64,000 bases of DNA from Pomphorhynchus laevis (GCA_012934845.2 WNNJ02002350.1:1-64000), one strand, 5' to 3'. Positions 35,006 to 46,179 are shown, counted from the stretch's first letter. Translations and numbers: made by a program. Notes: a model not told the origin generated them from the sequence alone.

Positions 35006-35272
35006 ATGGGACCGAAATTTGGTGGGGCAATTGAAAAGTGCTCACGATGTGGAACCACAGTGTATGCTGCGGAAAGAATTGGTGCGTGCAGTTCGCAATG
35101 GCACGAAAAGTGCTTCAGATGTAAAACTTGCAATACAACGTTGACTTTGGGTACATATAAAGATCACGATGGAGAAATATACTGCAAAGGTTGCTTCGCC
35201 GATAAACTTCTTCCATACGACAGAAACCGCAAACAGGCTGAGGAGGAAATAAAGGTCAGCAAGCAGCTGTAA
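35006..35272 (+). CDS. Small LIM-domain protein (CRIP/muscle-LIM-like)
   Basis: 88 codons, single exon, start ATG in MGPKFGGAIEKCSRCGTTVY. One complete LIM domain, spacing C-x2-C-x17-H-x2-C-x2-C-x2-C-x17-C-x2-C, with residues CSRC, HEKC, CKTC and YCKGC. LIM domains of this size mediate protein contacts, in muscle or cytoskeleton for CRP/MLP kin. A charged tail (NRKQAEEEIKVSKQL) follows. The open frame has no stop between here and the LINE nuclease upstream (frame open from 33,767), so the true start could be elsewhere. V-ATPase F starts 141 bp after the stop. Confidence 0.75.
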   Translation: MGPKFGGAIEKCSRCGTTVYAAERIGACSSQWHEKCFRCKTCNTTLTLGTYKDHDGEIYCKGCFADKLLPYDRNRKQAEEEIKVSKQL

Positions 35273-35413
35273 TTCAGTAGTTTTTGTATTTGATTTTTTT
35301 CTGATGTAATATATTTGTAATATTTGTAAAAAAATCAATTAAATTATTAAAATTTTCATATTACAATTTAAAATATTGTAAATATTTAAATATTACAGAT
35401 CTTAACTTCCGGA

Positions 35414-35467
35414 ATGCCCGCTACGATGGGAAAAGGGTCTAAGCTAATCGCGATAATCGGAGATGAA
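35414..35467 (+). CDS. V-ATPase subunit F, exon 1
   Basis: Start ATG in MPATMGKGSKLIAIIGDE (18 codons), donor GTAAGT, phase 0. GKLIAVIGDED is the family's N-terminal signature. Subunit F sits in the V1 central stalk and helps regulate ATP hydrolysis. A second ATG four codons in (MGKGSK) could also start. The intron that follows is 7.5 kb. Confidence 0.85.
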
Positions 35468-35699
35468 GTAAGTTTTTTAGCTAAAAATATTGACTTATTA
35501 AGTCATAATAATTTTTTAAAATTATTATTAATTTTTTATATTGACTTAATAAATTTTAAAGCAACAATTTGCTTACATAATGTTCATAAAATAAAGAATG
35601 ACTTAAAAATACGTTACATTGAAGTTTTGAGTGATGTTCATGTGCTCAAAAACATATGCTCTAAAACATGTGCTCTAAAACATGTGCTCTAAAGCAGCT

Positions 35700-35990
35700 A
35701 ATCCTTGTATCCTCTAATTAGCTCTAACGCAGCTAATCCTCTAACGCAGCTAATCCTAGATAAAGACGCGAAACAGACGTCCTGAATTCGAATCCTATCA
35801 GCACCAGTGTACGGAGTAAGCAGATAAAAAGGGTCGAAACTTTTAATGTTGGTCTGGGTCAGCAGCTGACAAGACCACCCGGCTAATTAGTTCGTCCTTC
35901 TGTATTAAAAATAGGAACAATGCATATGAGTATAATATCGTATCAACCAGTAGAATTTCAGATTACAGATCCAATCAAATTAAATTAAGA
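35700..35990 (+). mobile_element. tRNA-like SINE, copy 2
   Basis: A B-box-like GAATTCGAATCCT near 35,784, then CAGTGTACGGAGTAAGCAGA, a CAGCAGCTGACAAGACCACC block and AATAGGAACAATGC. It shares its tail with 18.7 kb and the next copy. A box region unclear; preceded by short GCAGCTAATCC repeats (35,695-35,757). Confidence 0.6.
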
Positions 35991-36144
35991 AAACATTCAT
36001 TGCAAGCGGCAGCTTGAAAAACAGTTATCCGGCTAGCGAATAACACAAAAGGGGAGGTTTCTAATAGATTGTTAGAATACGATCCCCTACCTAAAGTAAT
36101 ATACAGAAATGTACATCTATACCACTGAAGAGGTCAGCCAAGTA

Positions 36145-36358
36145 GATGTAGCGTTGAATCACGATACAGACGTCCTGAGTTCAAATCCGATCAGCATCAG
36201 TGTACGGAGAAAGCAGATAATAAGTGTCGAAACTTGAAATGTATGTCTGTCTCAGCAGCTGATGAGTCCCACCCAGACTGATTAGTAGCGTCCTGCTGTA
36301 TCAAAAATAGGAACAATACCTGTGAGGATAATATCGTGCCACAATCAGAATAATGATA
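36145..36358 (+). mobile_element. tRNA-like SINE, copy 3
   Basis: B-box-like GAGTTCAAATCCG at about 36,178, then CAGTGTACGGAGAAAGCAGA, CAGCAGCTGATGAGTCCCAC and TAGTAGCGTCCTGCTG. Head-to-tail with copy 2; the family is likely a tRNA-derived SINE. Confidence 0.62.
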
Positions 36359-36384
36359 TTTCATTATTATTCATCATCTTGCAT

Positions 36385-37960
36385 GCCAGTTGTTTCATCT
36401 AGAAATGTGTGGCCTAAGAGTGATCCCATTGATACACCATTTATTTTGAGGTAAGTTTTATTTTGAAAATAAAAGGAAGTTGATGCTGTGTACATGTTTG
36501 TATGTTTCGGAATATCTGGTGATTGCAAGTGTGGATGATTTTTTATATTTTTTCGTAATGATTTTGATAGTTTCTTGAACCGGACTTTTGTAAAAAGCTA
36601 TTCGACGTCAAGTGAGGTGATTATGTCTTTTTCATTTTACTTTAGATCTTTCAATGTCATTAGTAGTTGGTCTGTTAATCGGATACTATATGATTAATCG
36701 ATTTATTTTCTTATAATTCCGTTTATTTTACCGCTAAATATTGACTAAAAAATATTGACTCCCTTTATTTTCAAAATAAAACTTACCTCCAAATAGATGG
36801 TGCATCAATGGGATCACCATTAGGCCCCACTTTTGCAGATTTCTATAGGAGTCAACTGGAATGTAAGATGATGAATAACAACGAAGTAACATATAAGCCT
36901 GTTTACTATAGACGATATGTCGATGATATCTTGGCCGTATTTAAGCATGATAAAGATGTCGATACATTTAAGAAAATGATAGAATAAAAATCGAATTTTA
37001 AGTTTACTAATAAAATATTCGATAAAGGTTTCACTTCCAAGGTATCTTAATATTCATACAACCAAATCAACCAATAAAAACAGCGGTATCCATCAGGGGT
37101 ATACATCAGCGGTATAATCAGCGGTCTGCAACCAATATAAACAGCGGTATACAACCAATAAAACAGCGGTTGCCAACCAATAAAGGCATCTATTCCAATT
37201 TCACATCATGCACACCTTACAAATATAAATGTGCTGTCGTTAGCAATTTAGTCAACATAGCTTTAAAATTAAGCAGCCATCACGAGGTGTTAAAAGATGA
37301 AATTAAATCAATAAAGCAACATTGGTAAATGCTAGCTACCCATTGAAAGTAATTGACCGCATCACGAACAAAGCGATAAAAATGAATAAGCAAATACATA
37401 CACCAAAAGACAATAATGATTATAACAAATTAATAGTCTACTATGAAAGCAATACCCCGTCTAATTTCGAAAGAGAAATAAAATAACTTCACGTAACATT
37501 AAGGCAGCATGTCAAATGCATAAAGGTCACCAAATCATTGAAAATTCGAAACTACTTCAATGTTCGAAAACTAGGATCGGCTTTGTCCTTAAGACAAAGA
37601 ACAAATAAAGATGACACATTCAATGTCGTATACAAAATACGGGTAAAACAGAAGGCTGTAACGCATCTTACATTGGGTATACAACGTAAATTAATCCAGA
37701 GAATTAGACAACATAAATACTAGGGTAACGCCATCCACAAGCATATGTTAGAAGAACACAGTGAAAATAGATATACCGACCATATGAAGAACATCTGCGA
37801 AATCATATTCAAATCTAATTCAGCACAACAACTCTGAACGGATAAAGCTCTGCTAATTCACATACTACACTCTGTCATAAATATCAAATAGTCATAGATG
37901 GGAAGAATTTATGGGTCTTAATGAAATTTGCTAATTCGGAAAATGTTTATTGTTGTATCA
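36385..37960 (+). mobile_element. Canonical PLE pair in inverted arrangement
   Basis: The plus part (about 36,766-37,960) reads IDGASMGSPLGPTFADFY, YYRRYVDDILAVFKHD and a late VVYKIRVKQKA with GNAIHKHMLEEHSENRY, i.e. RT followed by a C-terminal GIY-YIG-type nuclease. The minus part (36,765-36,385) repeats the region before and around motif B, as INGVSMGSLLGHTF. Both are decayed (many breaks). The head-to-head structure is typical of PLE insertions. A hammerhead-like hairpin ends the plus part. Short GCGGTATA repeats at 37,075-37,150 interrupt it. Confidence 0.75.
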
Positions 37961-38000
37961 TTTTATAATTTTGAAACTGTAATTTTAATTTCAGATGTCC

Positions 38001-38030
38001 CAGACGATGACTAATATCTTTAGTCAAAAA
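38001..38030 (+). ncRNA. Hammerhead-like hairpin at PLE 3' end, decayed
   Basis: CAGACGA, stem GACTAA / TTAGTC, then AAAAATTT. It is placed after the nuclease as in the other canonical PLE but differs at conserved core positions. Confidence 0.35.
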
Positions 38031-38204
38031 TTTGAACCGCACAATGCTGAACAAACTAAATACGGAGCGAAAAGATTTATTTAATAATTCGGCTAAATAT
38101 ACTCAGGTTATGATTTTACCGATGATATTATAAACATTTTAGGAACAAAACCATTTCGTGAAAAGAAAACAAAAATAAAAAATAATAGTACACAAGATTT
38201 TTCG

Positions 38205-40690
38205 TGTCAACCATTGGTCCAGTGTCTCGTCGTAGAAGCAGTGTGCGAACCAAACTACTCCAGATATCGCTATCCTGGGCGACATACCAGAATTCTCTTT
38301 CAATTAGCCTAAGACGTTCTTGGGCAAGTTTCGAGATTTGATCTCTCCACCGTTATCAAGGTCCACCAGGTCTCTTTCCAGAGAGTCCGGCCTGAAATAC
38401 CCTCCAAGGAAGGCGATCTCTAGACATTCTCAGAACGTGTCTTAGACCCATCAATTGACTTTCTTCGATGTAATAAACAGCGACTTAACCCCGTCTCCAT
38501 CGTGGATGACTGAATTCTTAACTTAATCTCTAAGACTAAGACTAGTCACAATGCGAAGAAACATTATTTCAGTCGCCTGTATTCAAGATATTATCTTATC
38601 GGTCATAACGTAAAGCTCATGACTACAAGTTAAGATTGTAATGAAAATTGCGTGGTAAACCGAAAGCTTCGCCCTAAGACTCAACTCCCGCTTCACCACG
38701 GCAGACCTGTGCAAAGAACGCATTGTTGCCCTAGCTAAACAGTTCAGCTTCTTAATCTCCCTGATGTTCTTGCCGTCCCTCGATAACAATACCCCAACTC
38801 CTACTAAACATGATTCAGACTTACTACCTAGAACATGAAGACAACTTATACTTTGTTCATACAGAGAAGCCACATATACCCGAAGATTGTGTGCGACTCC
38901 ATTTCTCTTAGTACCTCCACAACCACTCTCGCGGAACTCGGTCGAGTGCCTTCTCCAAATCAATAAAGCACATGTAGACCGGTTGAGCGAACAAACAAGA
39001 CCGTTCAAGGATAGTTAAGAGAGTAAAGAACTGATCCGAAGTTTCACGACCTGGACGAAAACGACATTGTTTCTCTTGCAATTATCCCTCAACTACAGGC
39101 CGTATCCTTAACTCAAGAATCTTAGCAAATAGCTTACCAGTCTGGTTAAGAAGAGTGATGCCCCGATAATTGGAACACACTCTTCGGTCATCTTTCTTAA
39201 AGATCGGTACCACCACCCCTAGTTCGCTACTCACTAGGAACATTGCCTGACTTTAATGCAACGTTCAAAATCCGTGTTAGCCAATTCATGTTAACAACGT
39301 CAAGAGCCTTGAAAGCTTCAGGTCGAATCTCTTCTACTCCAGAAGACTTACCATTAGGAAGTTTTTAACAACAGTATTTTACAAAGAGATGACCTGTTCC
39401 GTTGGTTCTTAAGGCTCTACTTCTACGAGAGAAGGCATTTCTATTGGATTAAAGGGACTCCTAAAATGCTCTTTTTAACAACCAAGAAGTTCATCAATGT
39501 CAGTCAGCATAGATCCTCTCTTCTCATAGACAGTTTGAGGAGTTTTCTGCTTTCCAACACGAACGTTTCTGATCGTCCTCCAGAACATCTTCGAAGCTGA
39601 CCTATAATCAAGTTCTAAGTGCTCTCCAAACTTCTCCCACGCCGTCTTTTTTGCTTCGGTAACTGCTCGAGCTGAAGATCTCTTGGCCCTTCGGTACTTG
39701 ACTACTGATTTCACTGATTTATCTGACAAAGTTGCCTCATAAGCCAGCGTCTTCTGTTGAACAAAATCTCACACTGTTGGTGTACACTAAGTATTTCGAG
39801 GATTACCTCCGCGACAAACACCTAAGGCCTTCGAGCCAAAACTTTTCACAGTTGCTTTGACAAGCGAGTATCTGAACATCTTCCATTTCTGATCAATATT
39901 CTTCACCTCTTCTGGCAACCGATAAAAGTATTTACGGATGTACCCAGAAAAAACGTTCCTTGACAGAAACATCTACTAGAGGCTCCTAGCGCGCCCTCAC
40001 ACGACGTTTGGGTTTCAATGCTTGTCTAGCATCCGATTCACCCATCGAAGTGTACTAACTACAGGGTAGTGATAGGTCGACAGCTAATCCCTAATATTCT
40101 CACGAGTGTCCAGAACATAACGTCGCAGATCAGATAAAACGATTACAAAATCGATCATTGGTCTTAGACTGAGAGAATCATGATGCCATGTGCATCTATG
40201 AATATCCTTATGTATAAACATGGTGTTGGTTATACACAAATTGTTACGAGAACAAAAGTGCAATAATTCAACACAACTCGCATTCAGATGGGAGGGTTCG
40301 TTCCTCCTTAACACTCGCTTCCAAGTGCTACTGTTGCTACCAACATTAGCATTGAAGTCATCCAATAAAACGACGGATATCCTATCAAGCAGAGCCTGAA
40401 GATCTTCCATGAAGACTGCGTATTCCGTGATAATGTTGGCAGCATAAACACAACAATTATCTCCTTTCATTCCGTGACTAAAAGTCTCAAAGACGTCATC
40501 CTTTCGTTTACTGGGTTAAACTTATCTACCGCTTACGACAACAGAGGACTTGTAAATATTTCTACATCCGCATTACGTCGATTTCCGTTGGTAACTCTGA
40601 ATAGTTCAAGGTACATCCTTGATCCAAAAGTTTAGTTCCATTTCCAGAATATTGAAAAGACGTCATTTCGACGATTTTTGGACCGAAACA
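38205..40690 (-). mobile_element. RTE-like LINE, decayed
   Basis: Minus strand: endonuclease part with VVLLDDFNANVGSNSSTWKR and NNLCITNTMFIHKDIHRCTW (40.4-40.1 kb), then a charged linker, then RT pieces including LYEQSISCLHVLGSKSE and, near the 3' end, LSLRAKLSVYHAIFITILTC (usual 'LSLrtKlrlYnavvl.tLlYGsEtW'). Between these pieces RT motif B and C are deleted or unreadable. GC-richer than its host intron. Many breaks. Confidence 0.75.
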
Positions 40691-40784
40691 ACCCATCGAC
40701 CGGCACCTAGCGACCTTTTTTTAATAAAAATAAAAATAATTTAAATACGTTGTATTAAATTCAATTTAAATATATATTAATTTA

Positions 40785-41100
40785 TTTCTTATAAATGGCA
40801 TATTTAAAATTACAAGAAACATATTTTTGCATGAGCATTCATGCATACCATATAATATAAAATATAATACATTAAATAATGAAATTTTAAGAATTGCATA
40901 ATATGTAATGATATTGGCTTTCTTCAAAATCATTTAAATAATTTAATAGATACATATTTTAAACTAGATTACCATAAAATGATGTCAAACCGAAAATCGT
41001 AAAATATATGATTCAACAGAATATTATTAAAAATAAATTTAGTCTCAAGCGGAAACTTTTTATAGATTGATAGTAACTAATATACTCTGTATTAGAATAA
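40785..41100 (+). mobile_element. Naiad PLE 3' fragment
   Basis: Matches the RT C-terminus and start of the tail (TTGCATGAGCATTCATGCAT, GATATTGGCTTTCTTCAAAA). It ends CTGTATTAGAATAAGATAC and passes directly into a minisatellite built on related sequence. Confidence 0.8.
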
Positions 41101-41290
41101 GATACAGAAAATAACATAAGATACAAAAGAGAACAATAAGATATAGAAGAGAACAATTTGATAGAGAAGAGAACAATAAAATACAGAAGAAAGCAATAAG
41201 GTATAGAAGAAAACAATGAGGTAAGAAGACAACAATAAAGACAGAAGAAAACAATAATATACAGAACAGAACAATAAGATAGAGAAAAGA
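41095..41290 (+). repeat. Minisatellite, about 22-bp unit
   Basis: Repeats of the type AGAACAATAAGATACAGAAG, diverged. The unit contains the AATAAGATAC of the Naiad tail, so it may have grown from the element's end. Confidence 0.75.
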
Positions 41291-41344
41291 ATCTCGTTTC
41301 ACGAAGTTCTTTTCATAAAAGTTAGCACGTCGGATACATTGATC

Positions 41345-41820
41345 TAGGGTTTTGATTACTGATCGACTTGATCACGGATGGACTGGATTTCTGATTGACT
41401 AAATTTCTGATAGACTGGATTTCCGATAAACTGGATTTCCGATAGACTGGATTTCCGATAGACTGGATTTCCGATAGACTGGATTTCCGATAGACTGGAT
41501 TTCCGATAGACTGGATTTCCGATAGACTGGATTTCCGATAGACTGGATTTCCGATAGACTGGATTTCCGATAGACTGGATTTCCGATAGACTGGATTGAT
41601 GATGGACTGTATCGCTGATTGACTGTATCGCTGATGGACTGGATTACTGATAAACTAAATTGTGATTGAATGGATTGCTGATGAACCGGATTGGTGATGA
41701 CCGGGATTGGTGATGGATTGGATTGGTGATAGACAGGATTGATGATAAAATATATTGATAACGGGCTGGATTGCGGATGGACTTGAGTGCTGATAAACTG
41801 GATTTCTGATGAATTCCGGC
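41345..41820 (+). repeat. Minisatellite, 16-bp unit
   Basis: A perfect core run of GATAGACTGGATTTCC at about 41,410-41,595 with diverged units (GATGGACTGTATCGCT and similar) on the right. Confidence 0.9.
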
Positions 41821-41824
41821 TTAT

Positions 41825-42960
41825 TTATTAGCATTGATTATGAAGTTGCATAATGCCTTTATCAGGAATAGGCTTAGCTATATTTCTCTAATAAATGCGT
41901 ATTAATTTTGTGATCGCTTGTCGAACCCTCTTCTTTACATTTACAGTATTCATAAAGCCCATTGGTTAACAACAACTTACGTAAAGCCACATATATTGCT
42001 TCAAAAGTCCAAAACAGGTTTCGTAAAGCGTATGTAATTACTCCCTTTAACTAGACAGATTTATTATTTTTAAAATTAATGTTAATATTATCTATTAGTC
42101 AGTTTATAAAAATTCTGAATTCTGAAAAATATCCTTACTTTATTCGAATTGCAGAAAATCTTAATATTTCGGCATTTATATTTTTACCTTTAATGTATAA
42201 TACAAATTACTTAAACTCAATTGACTGATCTGGTTTGCTCTTAGCTAGGTATAAAAACATAAAGATGAAGTCTAGTATGGAACGACTGTGACCGTAATAT
42301 TGTAGTGATAAATGAACGGTATTACAGATCGAATGGTACCTCGTGGGTCCGTGATGGCTTTTATCACTGTATGATACTAGAATCTGAATTTTTACCAAGC
42401 AAAGAAAATAGCAGAAACTCATCCATAATTCTACTAAATGGACAACAATGAGACATTGTTGAGACACTAAATGACAGTCAATGAAAATAGGCATGATGTC
42501 TAATTCGTAAAAAATTAAAACTAACCTTTTGAGTCACAAAAATTTTCATTAAACTTGAGACCGCGGAATTTTAATGCATACTTAATAAGATGTTTTGCTG
42601 AACCAAGTTTGAATTATGTTACACATTCTTTCATTAGATGCTTTACTCACCAAATAACAAAGCTTTAAAGAAATACAACAACAAGCAAAGACGCAGAACA
42701 CAAATATTTGTAAATTTATTAAAAACCAACAACTAAACTAACGGTCAAAATAAAATTTGTTAAATCAAAACAAATCAAAAACATTAAATTAGATTGCACT
42801 AAAATCCGAAAATAATGAAATTTGGAATTACGAAAGAGATATAATTTAATATATTGCAAATGAAAGGAAGAAAGTATATACATTTTTGAGAAGTATTTAT
42901 TGAACTATTTCCTTAAAATTATCAACAATATGATTAAATGAATTTTGGATAAATGAAATT
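41825..42960. other. V-ATPase intron sequence, nothing recognised
   Basis: AT-rich with no coding or repeat family seen. Confidence 0.4.
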
Positions 42961-42971
42961 TTTGAATTTAG

Positions 42972-43053
42972 GATACTGTGACTGGATTTGTGCTTGCAGG
43001 GATAGGAGAGCTCTCACAAAATAATCAAAGCAACTTTTTAGTTGTTGAAAAAC
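42972..43053 (+). CDS. V-ATPase subunit F, exon 2
   Basis: Acceptor atttag, donor GTAAAT, phase 1 out. It reads DTVTGFVLAGIGELSQNNQS and NFLVVEK, the 'DTvTGFLLGGiGe...pNFlvVek' block of subunit F that joins directly to GDE of exon 1. V/A replace the usual L/G in GFLLGG. A Naiad tail starts about 13 bp beyond the donor. Confidence 0.9.
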
Positions 43054-43065
43054 GTAAATCATTTT

Positions 43066-43145
43066 ATGCTATTTTTTGACTTATCATTATTTTTAATTTA
43101 TATAAAATACGTAGATTCACTTAGCTGATCTGATTTATTGTTCTT
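43066..43145 (+). mobile_element. Naiad PLE tail, short piece
   Basis: Ends AAAATACGTAGATTCACTTAGC, matching the closing sequence of the main Naiad. Only the last ~80 bp are present, starting 13 bp after a V-ATPase splice donor. Confidence 0.7.
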
Positions 43146-43244
43146 AATCAAAATAACAGATTCACAAGGCGGATTAATTTGCCCTGGTTTATTAGAAACC
43201 TGAGCAAATCAGGTTTATTAGAAAAAATTAAGGTTTTTAGACAA

Positions 43245-43500
43245 AATAAACATCATGTTTATTAGAAACCTAATCACATAACAGTTCCTCATGATTATCT
43301 CCAATTCTATTTTTATGCATCGTCGGTTATTTATTAGTCAATTCATAAAATGACGTTTATTTTAAATTTCAATTTTAAATTTAGACTTTTTATAAATATA
43401 AATTTTGATAAAATCTTATATAATTATTTATTATTTATCTTTATTTTTATTTATATTTTGTATAAAATACTTAGACTCAGTTATCTGATCTGAATTGTCA
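43245..43500 (+). mobile_element. Naiad PLE tail
   Basis: Holds AGTTCCTCATGATTATCTCC, ATTAGTCAATTCATAAAATG and the closing TTAGACTCAGTTATCTGATC. A second tail right after the previous one; tandem tails are usual in PLEs. Confidence 0.75.
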
Positions 43501-43574
43501 TTTAAAATTGTTTTATTATATAATATTTTTACATATGAATGTTTGCTCAATAAAATTTATACATAGTTTGCAAT

Positions 43575-44060
43575 CAAGTTCAGAAGATGGGCAATGCCCT
43601 GTCTTCGTCGGTCTCCAAAAAAGACAGGTGGCGTTGCTACGTGCAATCGCCGCACGGATTCGCTGCATGATCCAGGACGACGACCGCTTGTCGCCAGTCG
43701 TGCGGCTGGCGACAGCCTATATCCCAGCGCCTAGAGGAACGACGCTACGCTCAATCCAACAGCACCAAGCATCTCGATCGCCACTGGTACGAATTCGTAA
43801 TCGTCGGTATCGATATATCTGTATTTAGAGCTTTTTCTCACCTCTGCGTCACTAGCGACTGGACTGCCTTCTGTCACAGGTTGAGATTGGTAAGTCAGCA
43901 TAAGGGTATTGGGACCGCTAAATTCCCACACCAGAATACGGCCGAATTTCTACGGGATGAGAGTCGCTCCATCCGGGCGCTTTCCATCAATCCTTGAGAG
44001 GCCAATCGGTTCCAACCTTAAAGGCAAGTTTGCTGCTGTGTGGGTCAAGGTTTTTTTTGC
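43575..44060 (-). mobile_element. REL-LINE family C, nuclease-domain fragment
   Basis: Minus strand: KPDGATLIP (nuclease PD motif), ILVWEFSGPNTLMLTYQ, then KSSKYRYIDTDDYEFVPVAI and, in another frame, TTGDKRSSSWIMQRIRAAIA. Parallel to the pieces at 4.7 and 13.3 kb. GC-rich compared with its flanks. Confidence 0.7.
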
Positions 44061-44564
44061 CCTGCGTTTCTTTCTTTGTAAGAAACGCATTTATTCAATT
44101 TAGCCAATCGGCCAATTTTATTGACTTACATTTAGCCAATAACTTAGATGATATTACTATAAAAGAAAATCAATTTGCTCTACATTCAGGCATTTTCGAA
44201 GCAGATATGTCAATACTTCCGGCGAATAACCATTGACTAACAGTTAAAACCGTTGTTAAATCCATTGCTGAATTTACTCGAACCATATCCATCAAGAGTT
44301 TTCTTCCAAGCTAACCCATAGGATTTTTGCATACCAGCTAATAGCTTTAGATAGAGGCAATGTAAATGTACGACTAATTAGAATTGTAGACATAACTTGA
44401 TGTATAATTGGCAATGTGATAATTAGGATAGTAAGAAGTGACCTGCAAGATGCTTCTAAAAATATTCAAAAGTAATCTTAGTTGTGGAAGCTTTTAAAAC
44501 TTTTAACACTCTTATGCGTCTTGTCGCCATATATAATGATCAAAATTGAAATGGTCAGAATTAT

Positions 44565-44735
44565 TAGTCAGAAAATTTATTGAATTTTCGATTCCAGTTT
44601 GGAATCATCATCAGAAATTATATTTACTTTAGATCTCAAACTTTTTCACACTTAAAAAGTTTGAGATCTAAAGTAAATACAATTTCTGTTGATAATTTCA
44701 AACTGGAATCGAAAATTCAAAAAATTTTCTGATCA
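44565..44735. repeat. Foldback element with hammerhead-like motif
   Basis: Arms of about 80 bp meet at a short CACACTT spacer. The outer left arm on the minus strand reads CTGATGA, hairpin GATTCCA-AAC-TGGAATC, GAAAATTC (44,582-44,614). The right arm keeps the hairpin but has lost the CTGATGA core partly. Read as an inverted pair of PLE tails. Confidence 0.65.
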
Positions 44736-44739
44736 TTTA

Positions 44740-46170
44740 ACATTGACCCCCGAGCACCTTCCGTTGCCATATATGATATACGCTTTAATTACGTTGCACT
44801 TTATCAGATTATTTGAAACGTTTAATCGATGAATGAAGTCATTATAGACGATGATGTTCTAGATATTCAAGTGAATATGTGTCACTAAATGTGACCATCT
44901 ATTTTCAATTTCAATTAAAATGAGATGACTTTATTAAAAAGTGACAAGTTCAATTTCGAATATTATGAATTGAATTTAAAATAAATAGAACTTCGAACTA
45001 AGCAGGCCTCTATATTTTCTAAAATAAAATATTCTATTAATATGTTGCGAGGGACAACAAACTAAGGTTTGTTGAAGAACAAACCTTAGTTTGAAGAACT
45101 AAGGTTTGTGTTGTTCATTGAAGAACAACAAACTAAGGTTTGTTGTTCTTCAACTACCAAAGTGGGGGCTTCATATCGTTGCTTAAATGCTGTATTTCTT
45201 GATTGGCTGAGATATTTTTGCAAACAACTTTGTATTACATTATTTGATTGGTTATATTTACCAATATTAAGTTGTTTTATATTACAAATGTAACGTTGAA
45301 GAGTATAGTATCGTTACTCGTTCACTTGACAAACCAATGAGTCTTTGAATAAACAAATTGGTTATCGACTTGCGTAAATGAGAGAGCATAATATCTTCAA
45401 AGTAAATTGATTTGAAAAAATAATTCTACTTCAATTGCACAGATTGCTGAAAGACAGCAAATACAATGTGTTTATCAACATCCGCTTCAATGGTAGTACC
45501 AACTCAGACAATTTAAACTCTATCGATTAAGATAGAGTCTCGGGTCGATCGGTGAGATAAACACTCCTTTGGAAATTATAATTACATTTCTGAGATTTCC
45601 AATTGATTCGATTGACGCTTTATGAAGCAACATTTGCGTTCTTGCAGGGTTAACTGTATACACATACCTTTGTCGCTTTGTATTTAGGGCTTCCCACTTT
45701 TAGTTCATATATACATCCTACAAAATTTGAGTCATATGCAGCTCATCGTTGCTTAATTCCAAGATCCCGTACTTGTATTATATGATCAATTATATTTTAT
45801 TAATCAATATTCTTATATATAAATATATAATATATATCTACTATATATTCTTATATAGTTATGTCAATTAATATTATTTATTTGCGTATATGTAAAAAAC
45901 GTTAAAAACTATGTTTTAACGTCGTTTCTGGCAAAATAAGTTTGCAAGCGTTGAGAATATACAATATACAAACATATACGTTTGTTAATTTTATTTAAAA
46001 TTTGTTATTTTGATTTAATTATAATGATGTTACTTGTGAATTAGTGTATCGATCCTCAGGTATTGTCAAAGCTCGCTTTCGGATAACACGAGCGTTTCAC
46101 TGCAAGTTTTGATATTTTCTTTCACTACTGATGAAGATGCCGCTTTACTCAGATTGAACAGGAAAAAAAC
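44740..46170. other. Intron sequence with palindrome cluster and AT satellite
   Basis: No gene. A palindrome cluster lies at 45,045-45,160 (listed separately), and TATATA-type repeats at 45,810-45,860. Confidence 0.4.
45045..45160. repeat. Cluster of alternating palindromes
   Basis: CAACAAACTAAGGTTTGTTG is a self-complementary box that recurs with GAAGAAC spacers; five to six half-boxes (ACAAACCTTAG / CTAAGGTTTGT) alternate in direction. Confidence 0.75.
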
Positions 46171-46179
46171 TGACAATTT

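Noticed and set aside
35775-35800. Functional tRNA gene
   Set aside because: Only a B-box-like sequence; no cloverleaf could be drawn, and it recurs as a SINE.
41013-41302. Hydrophobic minus-strand frames as small membrane proteins
   Set aside because: They arise from the 22-bp minisatellite.
41345-41820. CRISPR array
   Set aside because: A 16-bp tandem repeat without spacers in an animal genome.
44098-44240. Possible V-ATPase F exon 3 (reading NNLDDITIKENQF)
   Set aside because: It has a DDI..NQ look but the spacing is wrong, the LIN core is missing, and there is no donor in the right place.
45760-45830. Reading ending ...YFINQY as V-ATPase F exon 3
   Set aside because: Only the last few residues match; the rest does not, and no splice donor follows.
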